Shown: positions 34,301-47,071, numbered from the stretch's first letter. The stretch: DNA of 64,000 bases from Spinacia oleracea (GCF_020520425.1 NC_079491.1:22249449-22313448); one strand, 5' to 3'. Program-made: numbers and translations. Notes: a model not told the origin generated them from the letters alone.

Positions 34301-37300
34301 TGCATACCATACGCAGAACACATCTTTTGCAAACTCTACAATGATGTGCACGGGGAGGCTTGTAATGGGAGCACTTCTGACAGTATCTTAAATCACCACT
34401 CTGCAATAAGAATCCATACATGAATAAGCACAAGAAAACCCTTTAGAAATGGCATGAAAGTTGAAACTATTAATTTGATCATGTCAAGCGTAATCTTCAA
34501 GTAACAGATCGATAAAGATCTAGAAATTTCTTTTAGAACTTTTTTCATTTAACTAGCTCAAATAAGAAGTTTATAGCAACATGTTCATGATGGTAGAATG
34601 GAAAATTGGCAATTGCTAATGAACACAACAAAAAGACTCAACAGCTTAAAAGAACAATACATAAAAAGAAAAGAAAAAGCCTAATTGGAATTATTCTTTG
34701 CTCGGGGGATGGGTGGGGGATTAACTACTTTCAAGATTACTTTGTTGTCACAGATAATGATAGATGTTTTGCAAAACAAGTTCGTACAGATCTTAGTGGA
34801 TCAGATTCTGAATGAGAAAATTTTCACAGTTATTCGGGATAATTTCTTTCAGAATACTGAATAAATTAGAAGTTAGAACAGAAGAGGACCAAAAAAGTTA
34901 GTTAAAAAACATTTGTGTGTAAGTCATGTCGCACAGCTTCAAGTAATACCCTGACAAAGGCCCCACAGAACAGCTTCAAAGGAAGCTACTAAAAGGATTT
35001 ATGGACATACGCCTATTTCTAAAATCCTACATTTCCTCTTGAACCACAAAACTTAAAGGATGTGCAAGCAAGCAACTCATCCGTGAGCTTTCCTCCTATT
35101 TCAAGATTTTAACCCAAAGAAGCTAACGTAATTGTCAGTTAATGCGGTGATTAGATTGCAAGCAAGCCCACAGCATACAGAATCTATAACAATTCATTCA
35201 GAAGTAAAAAACAAGCGGCTTCTTGTTTAACCATTATTTAAGAGGTAATACACTTTGTAGAGGAAGTTGCGCTTTTCTCATAAGCACTAAGCCCCTCCAG
35301 GCAGCCAATCTGCATATAATTTTGAGTAATTTTGAACCTTCTTCAGCGAACACAAGAGTCTGTTATCTTTCTATAGCACTAACAAGCTAGAATCAGCATC
35401 AAGAGAAAATTAGACAAGATACAGGCCGTCTGCAAATGTTTGCAAAATCGAGCTGAAGTAGAAATGACCAAGAATCTCTCAGCCAACCTCAGCCATCCAA
35501 GAAATTCACTATCATCCAGCCTCAAAACTCAAAAGACTACGGACAGACAATAAATATCTAGCCTGAACCACTCACAAAACCTAAAGGTTCCTCCGAAAAT
35601 AGAAATTCCATAAAAACATTGTCTTCTCTAATTGAGATGCCCAAAACTCAGAAATGTATAAAATGGAGAGACAAAATATGTTAGCGGGTTGCCAAAAGTC
35701 TTTTTAGTTACATTTCCAACTCCATAATACTATAATAGGAAGAAGGGAAAGGAAATAAGATATATGAGGTTAAAGGCCAGGATACCTAAATGGATACCCA
35801 AAACTTCCTGCTTTTGTCACTCAACAGTCAGCACCAACAAAATTCAGGATGACAAGGGATCACCAAGCCACCTCCGCCACCAAGAAGATATCCTTAGATT
35901 AAGAAATTCCAAGAGCCAAGCCCCCTCTCTATTTGAATTTATAAACTAAGTCCCAGTGCACAAGTTGGTCCCTCTTCTTCCAACCCACCAAAGATTAAAA
36001 AAAAAAGGCCCTTAAAATCCGCTCCAAACTCTTAGCAAGATCCCCATTTGATCCTAGAAAGAGACCTCTTGAAGCTTTCACCTCTAGGAAAAACAAGGCA
36101 AGCGAGCACAAGACTGTTGTCTATAGCTGCAGAAACACATCTACCAAAGAAGTATGCATGTTAACCATTGCTATACTGAACTTCCCAAAATTAATCCAAA
36201 GCCTTAAAAAGAAGTGAGGAAAAATAACAACCATTTTTAAACTTACAATAGGTGGTCAGAGAGGAATGTAATAGGCTAATAGCATCATCAGAAAATATCA
36301 ATGATGAACAGTGAACACCTTCCCCACTGACCTAAAAGGCTAAAACCCTCAAAAGCATCATCTTTAATAAGATACATCAAAGGATTGACTACCTAAAGAA
36401 AAGGAAATTGGAAAGGATCATTTAAACCCAAACATGATGCATACTCACCAAAAGAACAAAAACATGTCAACAAACAATAACCTGAATCCAACTAATTATC
36501 TGGGCTAAAAACATCAACTATGAACTCTTATCATATTGTTCGAGAAAAGTCCAACTCCCTCAGTTAGATGCCGACAAATCATTAAAACACAAATCCGGTA
36601 GACCATCAGAAAAGGAGTAATCAGAACTGTATCAGTTGCAATATACAAAACATCAACAAAACTACTATCATCACAGGTAACTAGTACCTGCAGTAGTAAT
36701 AGTGACTAGTGAGTCACCAAAATCAAAATATTAAATGTAGAAACTAACCGAAACAAGAAGGTTAGGCACATAAAGATAACAAGATAAGGGAGCTGACAAG
36801 ATGAGGGCTGGTAATACTTTAAAGAGATTTATCATTGTTTCAGCATTATTCCAGACACGGTATTAAACAGGCAGCGGTATGAAAATGCATTAAATAATCA
36901 GTTATCATGAAGGGAAAAGGTTCTGAAATTGCCAAACTAGTCCACTTTTAAAGCCAATGTTGCTAGGTTATCCCTTATTACTACAACATACCCACTCAAA
37001 CTCCTACGATCGACCTGCTACTTCATATTTAACACAATCTTTTTCAAAATGAGAATTTGAAACAAATTTCTATTCAAATTGTTAAGAGATCCCCATTACC
37101 AGCAATGAAAAATAGAGGTGAGCGACTGAGCGTTTGAAGATCAGTGATAATTTTGAAGTCAAAAAAGAAAATTAATTAAGCTTTCTTGGGGGAAGTGAAA
37201 ATAACACGACTCCAATTTCAGGATTGGAAAAAGTATCAGATGTAGAATAATCTTTCTTTCTGCTGAGAAATTTAAAAAGAAAAATTAACAGTTTCAACAG

Positions 37301-40300
37301 AGGAAAATATTATAGGTGGACAAAAAAAGAGTGAGCCAAATGCAACTCTCCAAAGTTCAGAGCCAAATGCAAGGAATTATTCATCCTTTTTTAATTCACT
37401 TCGGAAGATGGAGTTTGTTGTAAAATTTCCTTGTTTGGCTCTGAACTTTGGGAGAATTTGCAAAGACATTCACTCTTTCTCCACCATCTGTAGTATTTTC
37501 CATTTATGAAAAATGGATTTTCTTCAATATCTCATCTAAAAGAAAGACATGCAATCTTTAAATGCAGAAGGAAAATTCGGTAGAAGATTGTTTGGAAGGA
37601 AGGAAGTCTAGGAGATATTTCATGGCTGGAACCAAATGATAATAGAGGGGAAAGTACGATAGGAGCCAAAACATTGTTGGGGATTGTTTTCAGCTTCTGG
37701 GAAGTGGAATGTGAAATAGAGAGTAGATAAACTTTGCAAATCTTCTTTGCGTCCACTTGGGAAGATGAAGGTTATTTCCCTGCATTCGGCTCTACACATT
37801 GGAGAGTAGCCAAAACCCTGGCTCTTTCTTCTCTATTCTATATTTTCCATTTTTAAAACTCGTGTTGTTTTCTGCAATTCTCATCAAAAATAAAGATTGT
37901 TCTAAATTTGAAACTTTTTAAAAATTTTATTTTTGAAATTGGAATTATTTTCATCACTTACTCAAGAGAAAGTATAATAGTTTTGCCTACTTTAACTTCA
38001 AAATTATCCTTAAACTTCGAATGTTTCTCTGTTTTTCATTGTTAGTAATGGGAATATCTTTATCCTTCAATTATTCATTTGAAAAAGACTGTTTTGCATC
38101 TTTAAACTTCAAAATTATCCTTAATCTACAAAGGCTCACCTCTATTTTTCTTAATCTTCAAAAGCTCAACTCTTTACCATAGGTATTCCAAGCACAAGTA
38201 GAGAGGTGTTGGGGAGAAAAAACCCTATCCCTTCCCTAGCGTATCATTTTGCTAGCGTCTTGTAATTCCCTTCTTTTTTCATTTAAGAGATCCCCATGTT
38301 TGTTTGTCACAAACGTTGATCTTAAATCCTTTTCCTGATTTGTGACTTCCCCTTTCATAACTAAGAAATTGACATGAAAATTCATGTCTGCACATAATAA
38401 TGCCAATTATGTTGTCCCAAAGTTAGCTCAACTATGGGGAAATATTTTCTTAAATTGATCTCATGTAACTTCTAAAAGTAGACAATCAATTACTCCAAAT
38501 GTCCCATAATACACTTTCATTTTTCATGTCTTGATTTAGTTTCGACACTTGCTTTTTGGCGTGGGATCATCAAACCCCATTATCTTAATTAATTCCTACT
38601 TCTCTTTTTGGACCCACTATCTTCTTCACACTACTCTTTTATTTTAAAACATTATAAATGGCCCACTATCTCCCATCAAATTTACTCTTCTACTGAAATA
38701 AAAATAGATAAGCCAACTAAAACTTGTCGCCTATAACTAGACCTGTCAAACGGGTCGGTCGGGTCGGGTTGTAAAAAATTATTTTCGGGTTCGGGTTGAA
38801 TCGGGTCGGTCATTTTCGGGTTCGGGTTTACAAATGCTTGTTCAAGACCCAGAACTTTCGGGTTCGGGTCGACCCAACGGGTTGAGAGATTTTAAAACGC
38901 GCATTATATTTTCATTAATTTAGGTGATAAATATACAAAGTATTAGCAGAAATTAACAAATTTTCCCACACAAGTTTATATTTAGTCAAATTCAACTATA
39001 AAATGACGTATAAGTATAAATAAAATCATATTACACACAACAATAGTAAAAACAACGTGCTTATTATGCTTAAATTTTCTCATAATCTCATTTTTTAGTA
39101 TAAATACAATGATTTTCAATCGGTCGGGTCCAAAACGGGTTCGATCGGGTTTTGACCCATTACTTTTCGGGTTGCTCGGGTTCGGATAAAATCGGGTTAC
39201 GGGTCACAAAATCTTGTTCAGGACCCAGTATTTTCGGGTCGGGTTCGGGTCGGTTTTCGGGTCGGGTCGATTTTTGACAGGTCTACCTATAACTATTTGC
39301 ATTGATAAATGTTCAAACTAATGTGGGGCCGGAAGTATTTTAAAAAAAAATTAAAAAATCATGGTTCTCTGTAAAGCCAATTAGAAGCAGCAGCCATTTC
39401 CCTTCTCTCTGCCACCACTGCCCATTTTTATCTACACTCATCTTTTCAAAGTTCAATCTCCTATTAAGACCCAATTTTCTCTTCTTTCCCCCTCTCTTCT
39501 CTGAATCAAATCAGATTCTGTCAACTTTATATTTTCCATATGTGGCAGTCAATTATAAAGAGTAATATTAGCGAAAGATGCACTTTGCATTGAGGCCTTT
39601 CATTGTCTAATAATAACAGTTGTTTAGGCAAATCTGATGATAAGGATTTGGAGGCAGGAGGACGAATCAAGAAGGGTTTTCAATACGAAGTATTTGGTTT
39701 TTAAAAAATAAAATGCCCAATCACAGCTCGACATTGCATCACTTGACTTTCCAAATCGTTTCTTCAGGAACTCACTCATTTTGGGAGTGCATAACCCATG
39801 GTAAGGATTATTTTATTATCACTCCTAAGTAGGATTTTTACAAGGAGACCACCAACTGTTGGGATAACTCTTGTCCATTTTTCCAAATATTAAGAAGCCC
39901 ACAAAGTACAGATGACAAACAAGTTAATGTTCATCGAAAGGACAACATATCATATTATCATGACCGTGCTCTATCCTGAAGATCAACCACAAATTGACAG
40001 TACAGAGCTTATATCTAAAATAGTTATAAGCCAACAAACACAAAATGGGTTTTGAGTCCTTTTAGCAGATTTGTACTTGTGAATGGTGGAAGCTGACAGA
40101 TTTCTTACTGACATTCATCTGCACATTTACTTGATTCTACAATTTACATGTCATAACTAATCATAGTTATAAAGCCCACATACGACAACAAACGAAAGGC
40201 TCTTAAAAACATTGTGTGGAAGAGGTAATCAAGTCCAGCAGTAAGAAACTCAAAATTACTTTAAATGCAAGCATAATTAACAATTTGTCACGCCCTGATC

Positions 40301-43300
40301 AAGTTTTCACTGTCAATGCTGCAGTGGCTGACTCTTTAAGGTATGTGGACTGCGAACTAATAAGTAACTTTACGAAATTTAAGTTCTCATGAACAAAGTT
40401 ACCAAGTGTTTACTTGGATCTCCTACCGCCGTGTGATGAATGTAATAAGGTATAATTCAAGTCAGTGAATAGTCACAAGATTTAAGCCATTACAAAATAT
40501 ACAAAGAAAGAAAACATATAACAAAATTAAAGAAGTAGCAAAAGTGCAAAACTGGGTGCAACGGTGAAGAATGATTGGAGAAATATGATAAGGAATTCCA
40601 ACAAAACACTCTATTTCAAGATCTTTTACTTAATTACTACGAAAAAAGCATAATGACATGGATATACTAAACTTTCTGTCTAGTTATTTGGAAGTTCCAT
40701 GCATAAGACGATCGAGAGTTCAGGGAAAGCAGATGGAAATTTCAATGGTATTGAATATTCCATTAGAAAAAATAAATAATCCATAATCACTGAGGGTGAT
40801 TTCCTATCACGAAAGATTGTCAAAACACAATGAGATGAAAAAAGGAATTGCTTCAAGAACCAGCACCCTCACGAGCCCAAAGAGGTGTAATTATTCACGG
40901 AGTATTTCCTACAACCCTATAACAAATCGAGTTTAAGTGAAAAGTGTGCATCAATTGATTAACAATAGAATATCTCTCCAGGGTTTAACTTAACTGGGCA
41001 CTGTTACAAGTCAAAAGGCCCAAAAATGGGATACCTCACCTTATTAACATAACAGGACATGCCATGTGAAGCCAATTATAAAATCCTTGGAAGAAGAAAA
41101 TGAATTCAAATATAAAGGGCTAACATGGATGTATCCATTGGGCACTGTCCTTAATTCATGAAATCTACAATATTCTTAAACCATACGAACCTCGCCGCTA
41201 CACCTTTCCAAAAGCAGTGTTCTATGGAAGGCATGGAGTCAGATAACAGTCTAGAATGTGTAATATCCCCAACCACCAAGTTAAGGAAATAATAACGTCT
41301 AGCTTCTAGCCTAACCATTCACAAAAGAAGACTCAGTTCTAAAGCTCCAATGATAGAACAACCTATGTTCTTGGTCAACCACAACCTCTGAAGGCATTTT
41401 TCCAAAAAAGGTTAGTACATGAGCTCATATACACAGATTATCCTTGCCGTAACAGACCATTTACCTCCTGGTTCCCACCTTTCCTGTCAAAAATAATATG
41501 GAACTTGGCTGAACAGTTTGTTCGCTAACAGGAGAATAAAAGTGAACCACCTAAAATCATCCATGACCGCGTAACTAAAGGAGTCTTTCATCAAGTATTC
41601 TAGGTAATTGTCTTTACTGGCCTCTTAGCTCGGACGCGGAACCTACCAATATTTACTCCCTATTCTGCAAGTGCAACTCAAAACTAATAAGGCTTGAATC
41701 CCTTAACTTTAGAATTGCCATGTGGTTAGGCCGTTGGACAGAATGGACACAAGCTGATGGCATGGGCAAAGGATAAATGGACAAGGTGAAGAACTTCTCA
41801 ATAGAAGAACCCAACAAGCTAGTGGCCTACACAATTATAGTGTAGACCAGCGAGGCAGCAAAAGCATCCACATAAAAGTTAGAACTACATAAAAACAAAA
41901 TGACAATGTAACAACAACAAATCCTTGTTCCCAAAATGATTTGAGGTCGGCTAACATGATAGGGAACCGTCCATAAAACATGAATCAGGAAAAGTAAAGG
42001 TTACGGACAATGTAACCATGAAATAATTTCAAAATTTTAGACCCATTGTGAACTAGTTAAGCTGCCTGGTCTATATTATATTCAAGTGACTCTATATTGG
42101 ATGTATAATTTTTTGTGACATATCACATGCATCAGTATTCACGAAGACTGCCACTAGACTGGCGAATTCTGAAACCCATGGTCTGGGGTTTTTTGATCCA
42201 GCATGCTCCAATCCAATGAAAGAATCCTCGAAAAAAATGAATCATTAAGAAAATGAACCTCGTCGAATTTATCACTCACTTTGAGCCCCAACCACCTCAT
42301 ACGGCATAAAACACCTTTTCAAATGCTTGAAACATATAAGCCTCCCTTTGTGCATCTTGTCTTCGATGACAATACATGACACTTTTAAGCCACAACTTAT
42401 CCCTAAGCACCCAACTATATCCTTCATCTTATAACCACACATTCATAAGAAGTGGTCACCATAGCTACTCTAACTCTTGTGAATTAGTGAATATACTCTT
42501 TTCTCATGCCCCAACAAAACACTCCTTTTATGATGCATCATTAACTCAAAATTTATCAAAATCCTCGCAATTTTAAAATAACATCTAATTGGTAATATGG
42601 TAGAACAAGGGGAAGAGGAACATGATAACAAAACAAATAACAACAATACCAAAACATATCCCAAAACGATGGTGTCGGGTTGTCGGCTATAATGAGCCCT
42701 GAAACTATCTCTCGCGGTGTCTACAAAGTTCCTCTTTTTTCATTCACTTCTATCTACTACTAGATGGTCTTGCAAACCAATTACTCCGTGACAGTAGATG
42801 ACATTTCCAAGCCACAACTTATTCATGAGTACCCAATTAGATGCTTCATATTGTCCCAATACCTACTCTAACCTCGGTAGAGGCTATGCATTCACCCTTA
42901 CATATTATATATCACTTCCAAACAAGACACTCCTTATTGCTTTATCATAAAGTCAAAATGATGAAAAGCCACAAATTCACATCCAATCGGGTACAATGGT
43001 GAAATATGACACTGGCTGTTAAACAGATGAGACATGCTTGATTGGTAAATTCACCAGCTCATAAAGCATCAATTTCTAATGAAATCCTTGAGAAATAAAA
43101 CCGACTTTTTAAAGTATCCACTACAGCATTCCCGCGGGAAGCTAAGAAAACAAGGCAGATAGCAATACATATGGTTGTTGGAGATGATTTCCGACACCGT
43201 ATGCTATTAGAAGAAGACTAAGTAGCTATCAACAACATGGTTGATAAAGATGATTTCCGACACTGTATGCAGATAATTGAGGGGTCATAAATTAACAAAC

Positions 43301-43750
43301 TTCAGCCAAGAACATGGTTGATAAAGATCACGAATAATTCACCTTAGAATCTGACCATGTGATTCCCTTGAGCCGCCAATTTACCCAAAAAGCAAATGCA
43401 AACCCAAAATTACACAAATCTGAAGCAAACCCAGGAAATAAATACGATACAAATTCATAGATAAATCACAATACCTTGCGCTTAACCTCTTGAATCGAAT
43501 TATGGGAATCTTCAATATCGGGCGTAAAAGAGGAAGGAACCCTACCCGGATCCCGAACAATTGCAATGGCATAAGTAAAGGTACAAATGGTAGCAATCGC
43601 AGTGAAAACAGCAGCGTTCATTAGACCAGGAGAGGAAAATAGGCCAAACCATCGATCAATAAACACAAAGATGGTTGCATAATAGATGTAACAGATTGCA
43701 GAGACCACCATTGCTACTGGTAGGGTCACCTTACACTTTTTCTTGCTCAT
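31399..43750 (-). CDS. PAT16: DHHC protein S-acyltransferase, PAT16-like (7 exons)
   Basis: Exons: 43475-43750, 34308-34400, 34120-34221, 33915-33992, 33659-33757, 33474-33569 and 31399-31509. All are phase 0 with GT/AG junctions, giving 284 aa. It transfers palmitate from acyl-CoA to cysteines of membrane proteins. Visible features: two N-terminal hydrophobic spans (about 10-31 and 43-65), DPG motif at 67-69, cysteine-rich domain from C99 ([19 protein letters not shown]) to the catalytic DHHC at 124-127 followed by [13 protein letters not shown], two further spans (about 140-165 and 184-206), TTIE motif at 213-216, and a C-terminus ending TEPSSE. Intron 1 (34401-43474) is 9,074 bp and carries a foldback element, a hAT MITE and SINE fragments; intron 6 is 1,964 bp. 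The match to Arabidopsis PAT16 in sequence and length is strong; PAT15 is the alternative. Confidence 0.93.
33341..33512. repeat. Short tandem repeat derived from PAT16 exon 6
   Basis: GCACCTAGATCATAA occurs in exon 6 (33493-33507) and twice in the adjoining intron 6, at 33369-33383 (same) and 33422-33436 (GCACCTGGATCATAA). Each intronic copy follows a CCCAAATCATAYRCATGAGG unit (33341 and 33393; a third truncated CCCAAATCA at 33450). The period is about 52-57 bp. It appears to be a local duplication that included coding sequence. Confidence 0.75.
37097..38282. mobile_element. Foldback (long inverted repeat) element in PAT16 intron 1
   Basis: The left part (about 37097-37450) and right part (about 37430-38170) are imperfect reverse complements over several hundred bases, for example CCAAATGCAAGGAA against CCTTGTTTGGCTCTGAAC and GATAATTTTGAAGT against ACTTCAAAATTATC (twice, 37996 and 38106). 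The 15-bp direct repeat TTAAGAGATCCCCAT flanks it at 37082-37096 and 38283-38297 and may be the target duplication. That is long for Mutator (9 bp), so classification is open. No coding sequence seen. Confidence 0.6.
38738..39285. mobile_element. hAT-type MITE with G-rich arms (copy 2), PAT16 intron 1
   Basis: 548 bp, exact 8-bp TSD CCTATAAC (38730-38737, 39286-39293). It starts TAGACCTGTCAAACGGGTCGG and ends TTTTTGACAGGTCTA. Both arms are built from degenerate GGGTCGG/TTCGGGT repeats around an AT-rich core. The architecture equals that of the MITEs at 24465 and 54436. Confidence 0.88.
41913..42005 (-). mobile_element. 5'-truncated Au-like SINE, PAT16 intron 1
   Basis: Flanked by the 11-bp direct repeat GACAATGTAAC (41902-41912, 42006-42016). 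Minus-strand sequence contains GTTAGCCGACCTCAAATC, ATTTTGGGAACAAGG and ends TTTGTTGTTGTT, the 3' end of the Au SINE type. A second, more diverged fragment with the same block lies at about 42630-42720. Confidence 0.7.
42375..43010. repeat. Diverged direct duplication around a SINE fragment
   Basis: 42376-42610 and 42790-43010 share ordered phrases (AAGCCACAACTTAT, ACCCAA-TA, AACAAAACACTCCTT / AACAAGACACTCCTT, CACATCCAATCGG / ACATCTAATTGG). Between them lies an Au-like SINE fragment. It is probably two copies of one unnamed dispersed repeat. The frames at 42376-42576 and 42470-42664 lie inside it and are not genes. Confidence 0.5.
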
Positions 43751-44677
43751 TGTTTTTGGGTTTTTGATGATTTCTGACGTTTTTTATTCGAATGAGTTTT
43801 TGGAGAGTTCCGTGGGGAGGAGAAGGCGGGTGCACTGGCGTTGAAGGCGACGGTGTGCCGCCAAAGTGGTGGGAAGGGGGTATTTTGGGCGGAGGGAAGG
43901 TGAGGTACGGTGAGGTGAGGTGAGGTGGGGTGGAGCTGAATGCGGAGGTTGGGAGTTTGGTGACAACTGACACGATTGTTGGGTGGTTGGTTACACGGGT
44001 GTTAGATATTGGCTTCGCTTGGTCACAAATTCTTATTTAGACCGGTGTACAATACATAAATACGGAATATGTTTATCAGAATAAAAGTTAACTTAAAATA
44101 CCTCAAAGTTATTTTTTTTTATGGATAAAAATTTTATTTTAATAAAAACTATTTAATCCTTTCAAAAGTTTATCTATCAATTTTTTTTTCATAATATAAA
44201 AATTAATCAAAATATGTTAAAAGTTATTAAAAAAATAAATTGGGTAAAAGTAATTCTGGTGTACAATGAATTTATAATTGTACAAGATGTCAAGATCTGT
44301 TGTTGCTTGATTAAGGGAGTTTATGTCAAAAGTGACTTGTGTTCAAAATGGACGCAACGGACTTTTATTGATACCCAGTTTGCCAGTTTGGTACTGAGAC
44401 TAGTGTGATATTTGGTGTACCAATATACTGCTAGGAGTACCAATGCAAGTTATTTGACTTATTGGTACTGACATGTTATATGTTGGTATAAAAAATTGTT
44501 GTATTGGGGTAACTTATGTCCAATTGGTCACAAGCTACTTGATGTTCAGAAAACCTCTGCTTGGTTCAATATAAGTCAAAGAAGGGGAAGGGGAAAAAAA
44601 ATATATGTTTCCATGTTTGGCATGACTAGTGGTTGGCCGCGTGCGTTGCGCTCGAGGTAGCTCGAAATTTCAAATTT
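43751..44677. promoter_or_regulatory. PAT16 promoter/5' UTR and adjacent intergenic DNA
   Basis: 43800-43960 is purine-rich on the plus strand, with four to five GAGGTGAGGTG repeats (pyrimidine-rich in gene sense), resembling a plant 5' UTR/core-promoter Y-patch. Beyond about 44030 the DNA is AT-rich with no gene. A possible degenerate Helitron 3' end (CTAG at 44626-44629) has no partner 5' end. Confidence 0.45.
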
Positions 44678-45598
44678 AGCTTCAATGGTGTTCTAGTGAT
44701 TATGAGTCTATAGAATAATAGTATTTATGGCTTTGTTGTGCTTTGATTCTATAATAGCGAACTTATGAGTCTATAAAACTTGTAGTTTTCTCAACGTAAG
44801 CATATGACTATTTCATTACGAATTACTTAATATATAGTTTACAAAATTAAGGGTCCAACATTCCCTAAACCAAACCACTCTAAGGTGGTTTGTTAATTAC
44901 ATGATATCCAAATGTTAGCATAGTTGTATGTCCAACGTAGTTATAAGAGTCTTGTTTTGACAAAAATGTACGTAGTTACAAGTTAGCGTCAATGGTGTTC
45001 TAGTGGTTATGAGTCTATAAAATAATAGTATTTATGGCTTTGTTGTGCTTTGATTCTACAATAGCGAATTTGTGAGACTATGAACTTGTAGTTTTTTCAA
45101 TGTAAGCATATGACTATTTCATTACGGAATTCTTATTTATAATATATAGTTTACAAAATTAACGGTCCAACATTCCCTAAATCAATCCACTCTAAGGTGG
45201 TTCGTTAATTACATGATATCCAACTGTTAATATAGTTGTATGTCCAACGTAGTTACAGGTTAGAGTCTTGTTTTGGCAAAACTATACATAGTTACAAGTT
45301 AGCGTCAATGGTGTTCGATCTAGTGGTTATGAGTCTATAGAATAATAGTATTTGTGATTTTGTTGTGCTTTTATTCTACAATAGCGAATTTATGAGTCTA
45401 TGAACTTGTAGTTTTTCAACATAAGCATATGACTATTTCATTACGGAGTACATTATAATATATAGTTTACAAAATTAAGGGCCAACATTCTCTAAATCAA
45501 ATCACTCTAAATTGGTTTGTTAATTACATGATATCCAACTGTTAATATAGTTGTATGTCCTACGTAGTTAGTCTTGTTTTGGCAAAAATATGCATCAC
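44678..45598. repeat. Three tandem copies of an about 310-bp repeat
   Basis: Units start at 44678, 44985 and 45301 (each AGCKTCAATGGTGTTC...), with periods 307 and 316 bp, and end near 45598. Copies share TTATGAGTCTATA, GTTTACAAAATTAA, GATATCCAA and CCTACGTAG/CCAACGTAG blocks and differ by small indels and point changes. No coding frame is conserved among the copies. Confidence 0.85.
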
Positions 45599-45901
45599 TA
45601 CAATAACTTATTTGCTAAAGCAAAAGGTGTCTTATAGGAATATATAGCTTGTTTTCTGTATGAGTTTAAGAAACCATATGTTCCTATAAGAAGCCCAAAA
45701 GAGTTCCAAAAAAGCCATTAAAGGTACGTGGGAGTAGAAGAAAGAATGGGAACATGCATGTAGAAGGAGGAAAGACCAACTCAACATATTAAAAAAAAAA
45801 ATATAAAAAATACAAAAAAGTGGGTACTGTTCATAAGGGGTTACTTCCACTTTTTAAGGGTTCATGATGAAAGAAAAATGATAGAAATCCTATATTTGGT
45901 A

Positions 45902-46131
45902 CTCTCTCCGTTCTTTTTACTTGCAACACTTGGACCGGCGCACTTGCCAATGCAGCATTTGACAACAAAAGATAAAAAGTTGGAATTATGAAAATATATA
46001 CTGTAACTAATCCAATAACATTTTTCATAAAAACATTTGATTATTATATATTGGTAAAAAACTTAAGTCAGACTTAATATATGAATAGTGTCAAAGTCAA
46101 AGTGATGCAAGTAAAAAAAAAACAGAGGGAG
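45902..46131. mobile_element. Stowaway MITE
   Basis: 230 bp flanked by TA (45900-45901, 46132-46133). Left end CTCTCTCCGTTCTTTTTACT; the complement of the right end CTCCCTCTGTTTTTTTTTTA then CTTGCATCACTTTGAC. The termini match the Stowaway consensus. Confidence 0.82.
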
Positions 46132-46687
46132 TACAATCAGGGGCGGATCCAGAAAAAAAAAATGGGGGTCTAAAGTTTAACATGACTTTAGCACCATAAA
46201 AAAAGTACGAAGTAAGTATTAATTATAATGTAAAATAATTCAGTTTAGATCATCCGTTCCAACCAAAATCTATACTTAGATCAAAACAACAACAATCCAT
46301 ATTAATCTAACGAACAAAATCAATACAAATAGAATACCCCATACAACCATAAATCAGAAAACATATGCATAAAAAATCAAATCAATACAAACATTTTACA
46401 CCAAATGGCCATAATCTAGAAACATACATAAAAATTATATCCAAATCAAGCATTTAATTAAATTAAACCACTCAATAACTCAAACACTTAAAAAAATACT
46501 TGCAATTCTATGATTTAAAATCACAAAATTTTCAGTTTAAAAAAAATATCAAAATTAAAATTGATATCAAAATTAAAATACACCAATCTCATACACTTGT
46601 ACATATATGTTAGTAACTGGCATGGTAGTATCCCATTGTATTAGTTGTATGTCCAGGTTTTTGGAACCCATAAGTTGTTTCACTGTT
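46132..46687. other. Intergenic, AT-rich
   Basis: Contains AGGGGCGGATCCAG at 46140, a phrase often seen at the end of hAT-like repeats, but no second terminus was found. The rest is A-rich without genes. Confidence 0.4.
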
Positions 46688-47071
46688 GGGTGTTTGTTTA
46701 GTACGTGGGAAATGTGGATGAGAATGGGAATTTATTTTCCAAATTGCTCCATTTTTCCATGTTTGTTAAGTGGGAATGGGAAATAAGCATGCATTTAGGA
46801 ATGAGAAATGTTAGGCTCAATTCCCTTGGATTTATTACCTTTGAAGGGGGCGGGAATTGAGAAAGGAGAAGATTGTCCAAAATTCCCTAAATGAGTAAGC
46901 AAGATGAGTTGTATTATATGGGTAGTTGCGTATTTTGTAATGTATTCCCTATCTATTTCCCATCACTACCCAAACAAGTTAATGGGAAAATTTTCAATGA
47001 ATTCACACCCACAAATTCCCATTCTAATTCACTTTATTCCCGAAATTCCCGTTCCCACATAACAAACGCCC
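46688..47071. mobile_element. MITE with GGGYGTTTGTT termini
   Basis: 384 bp. Left end GGGTGTTTGTTTAGTACGTG; the complement of the right end GGGCGTTTGTTATGTGGGAA. The interior is rich in GGGAATGGGAA-type repeats on the left and TTCCCATTC on the right, so it folds back. No clear TSD, so superfamily is uncertain. Confidence 0.6.

Noticed and set aside
44620..44665. CTAG followed by T on the minus strand after a GC-rich stretch, possible Helitron 3' end
   Set aside because: The hairpin is poor and no TCTATA-type 5' end is visible downstream.
44985..45010. TCTAGTGGTTATGAG in the tandem repeat, resembling a tRNA A-box
   Set aside because: No B-box at the right distance and no poly(A) or TSD; not supported as a SINE or tRNA.
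46138..46160. AGGGGCGGATCCAG, resembling a hAT-like repeat terminus
   Set aside because: Only one end is seen and there is no TSD.
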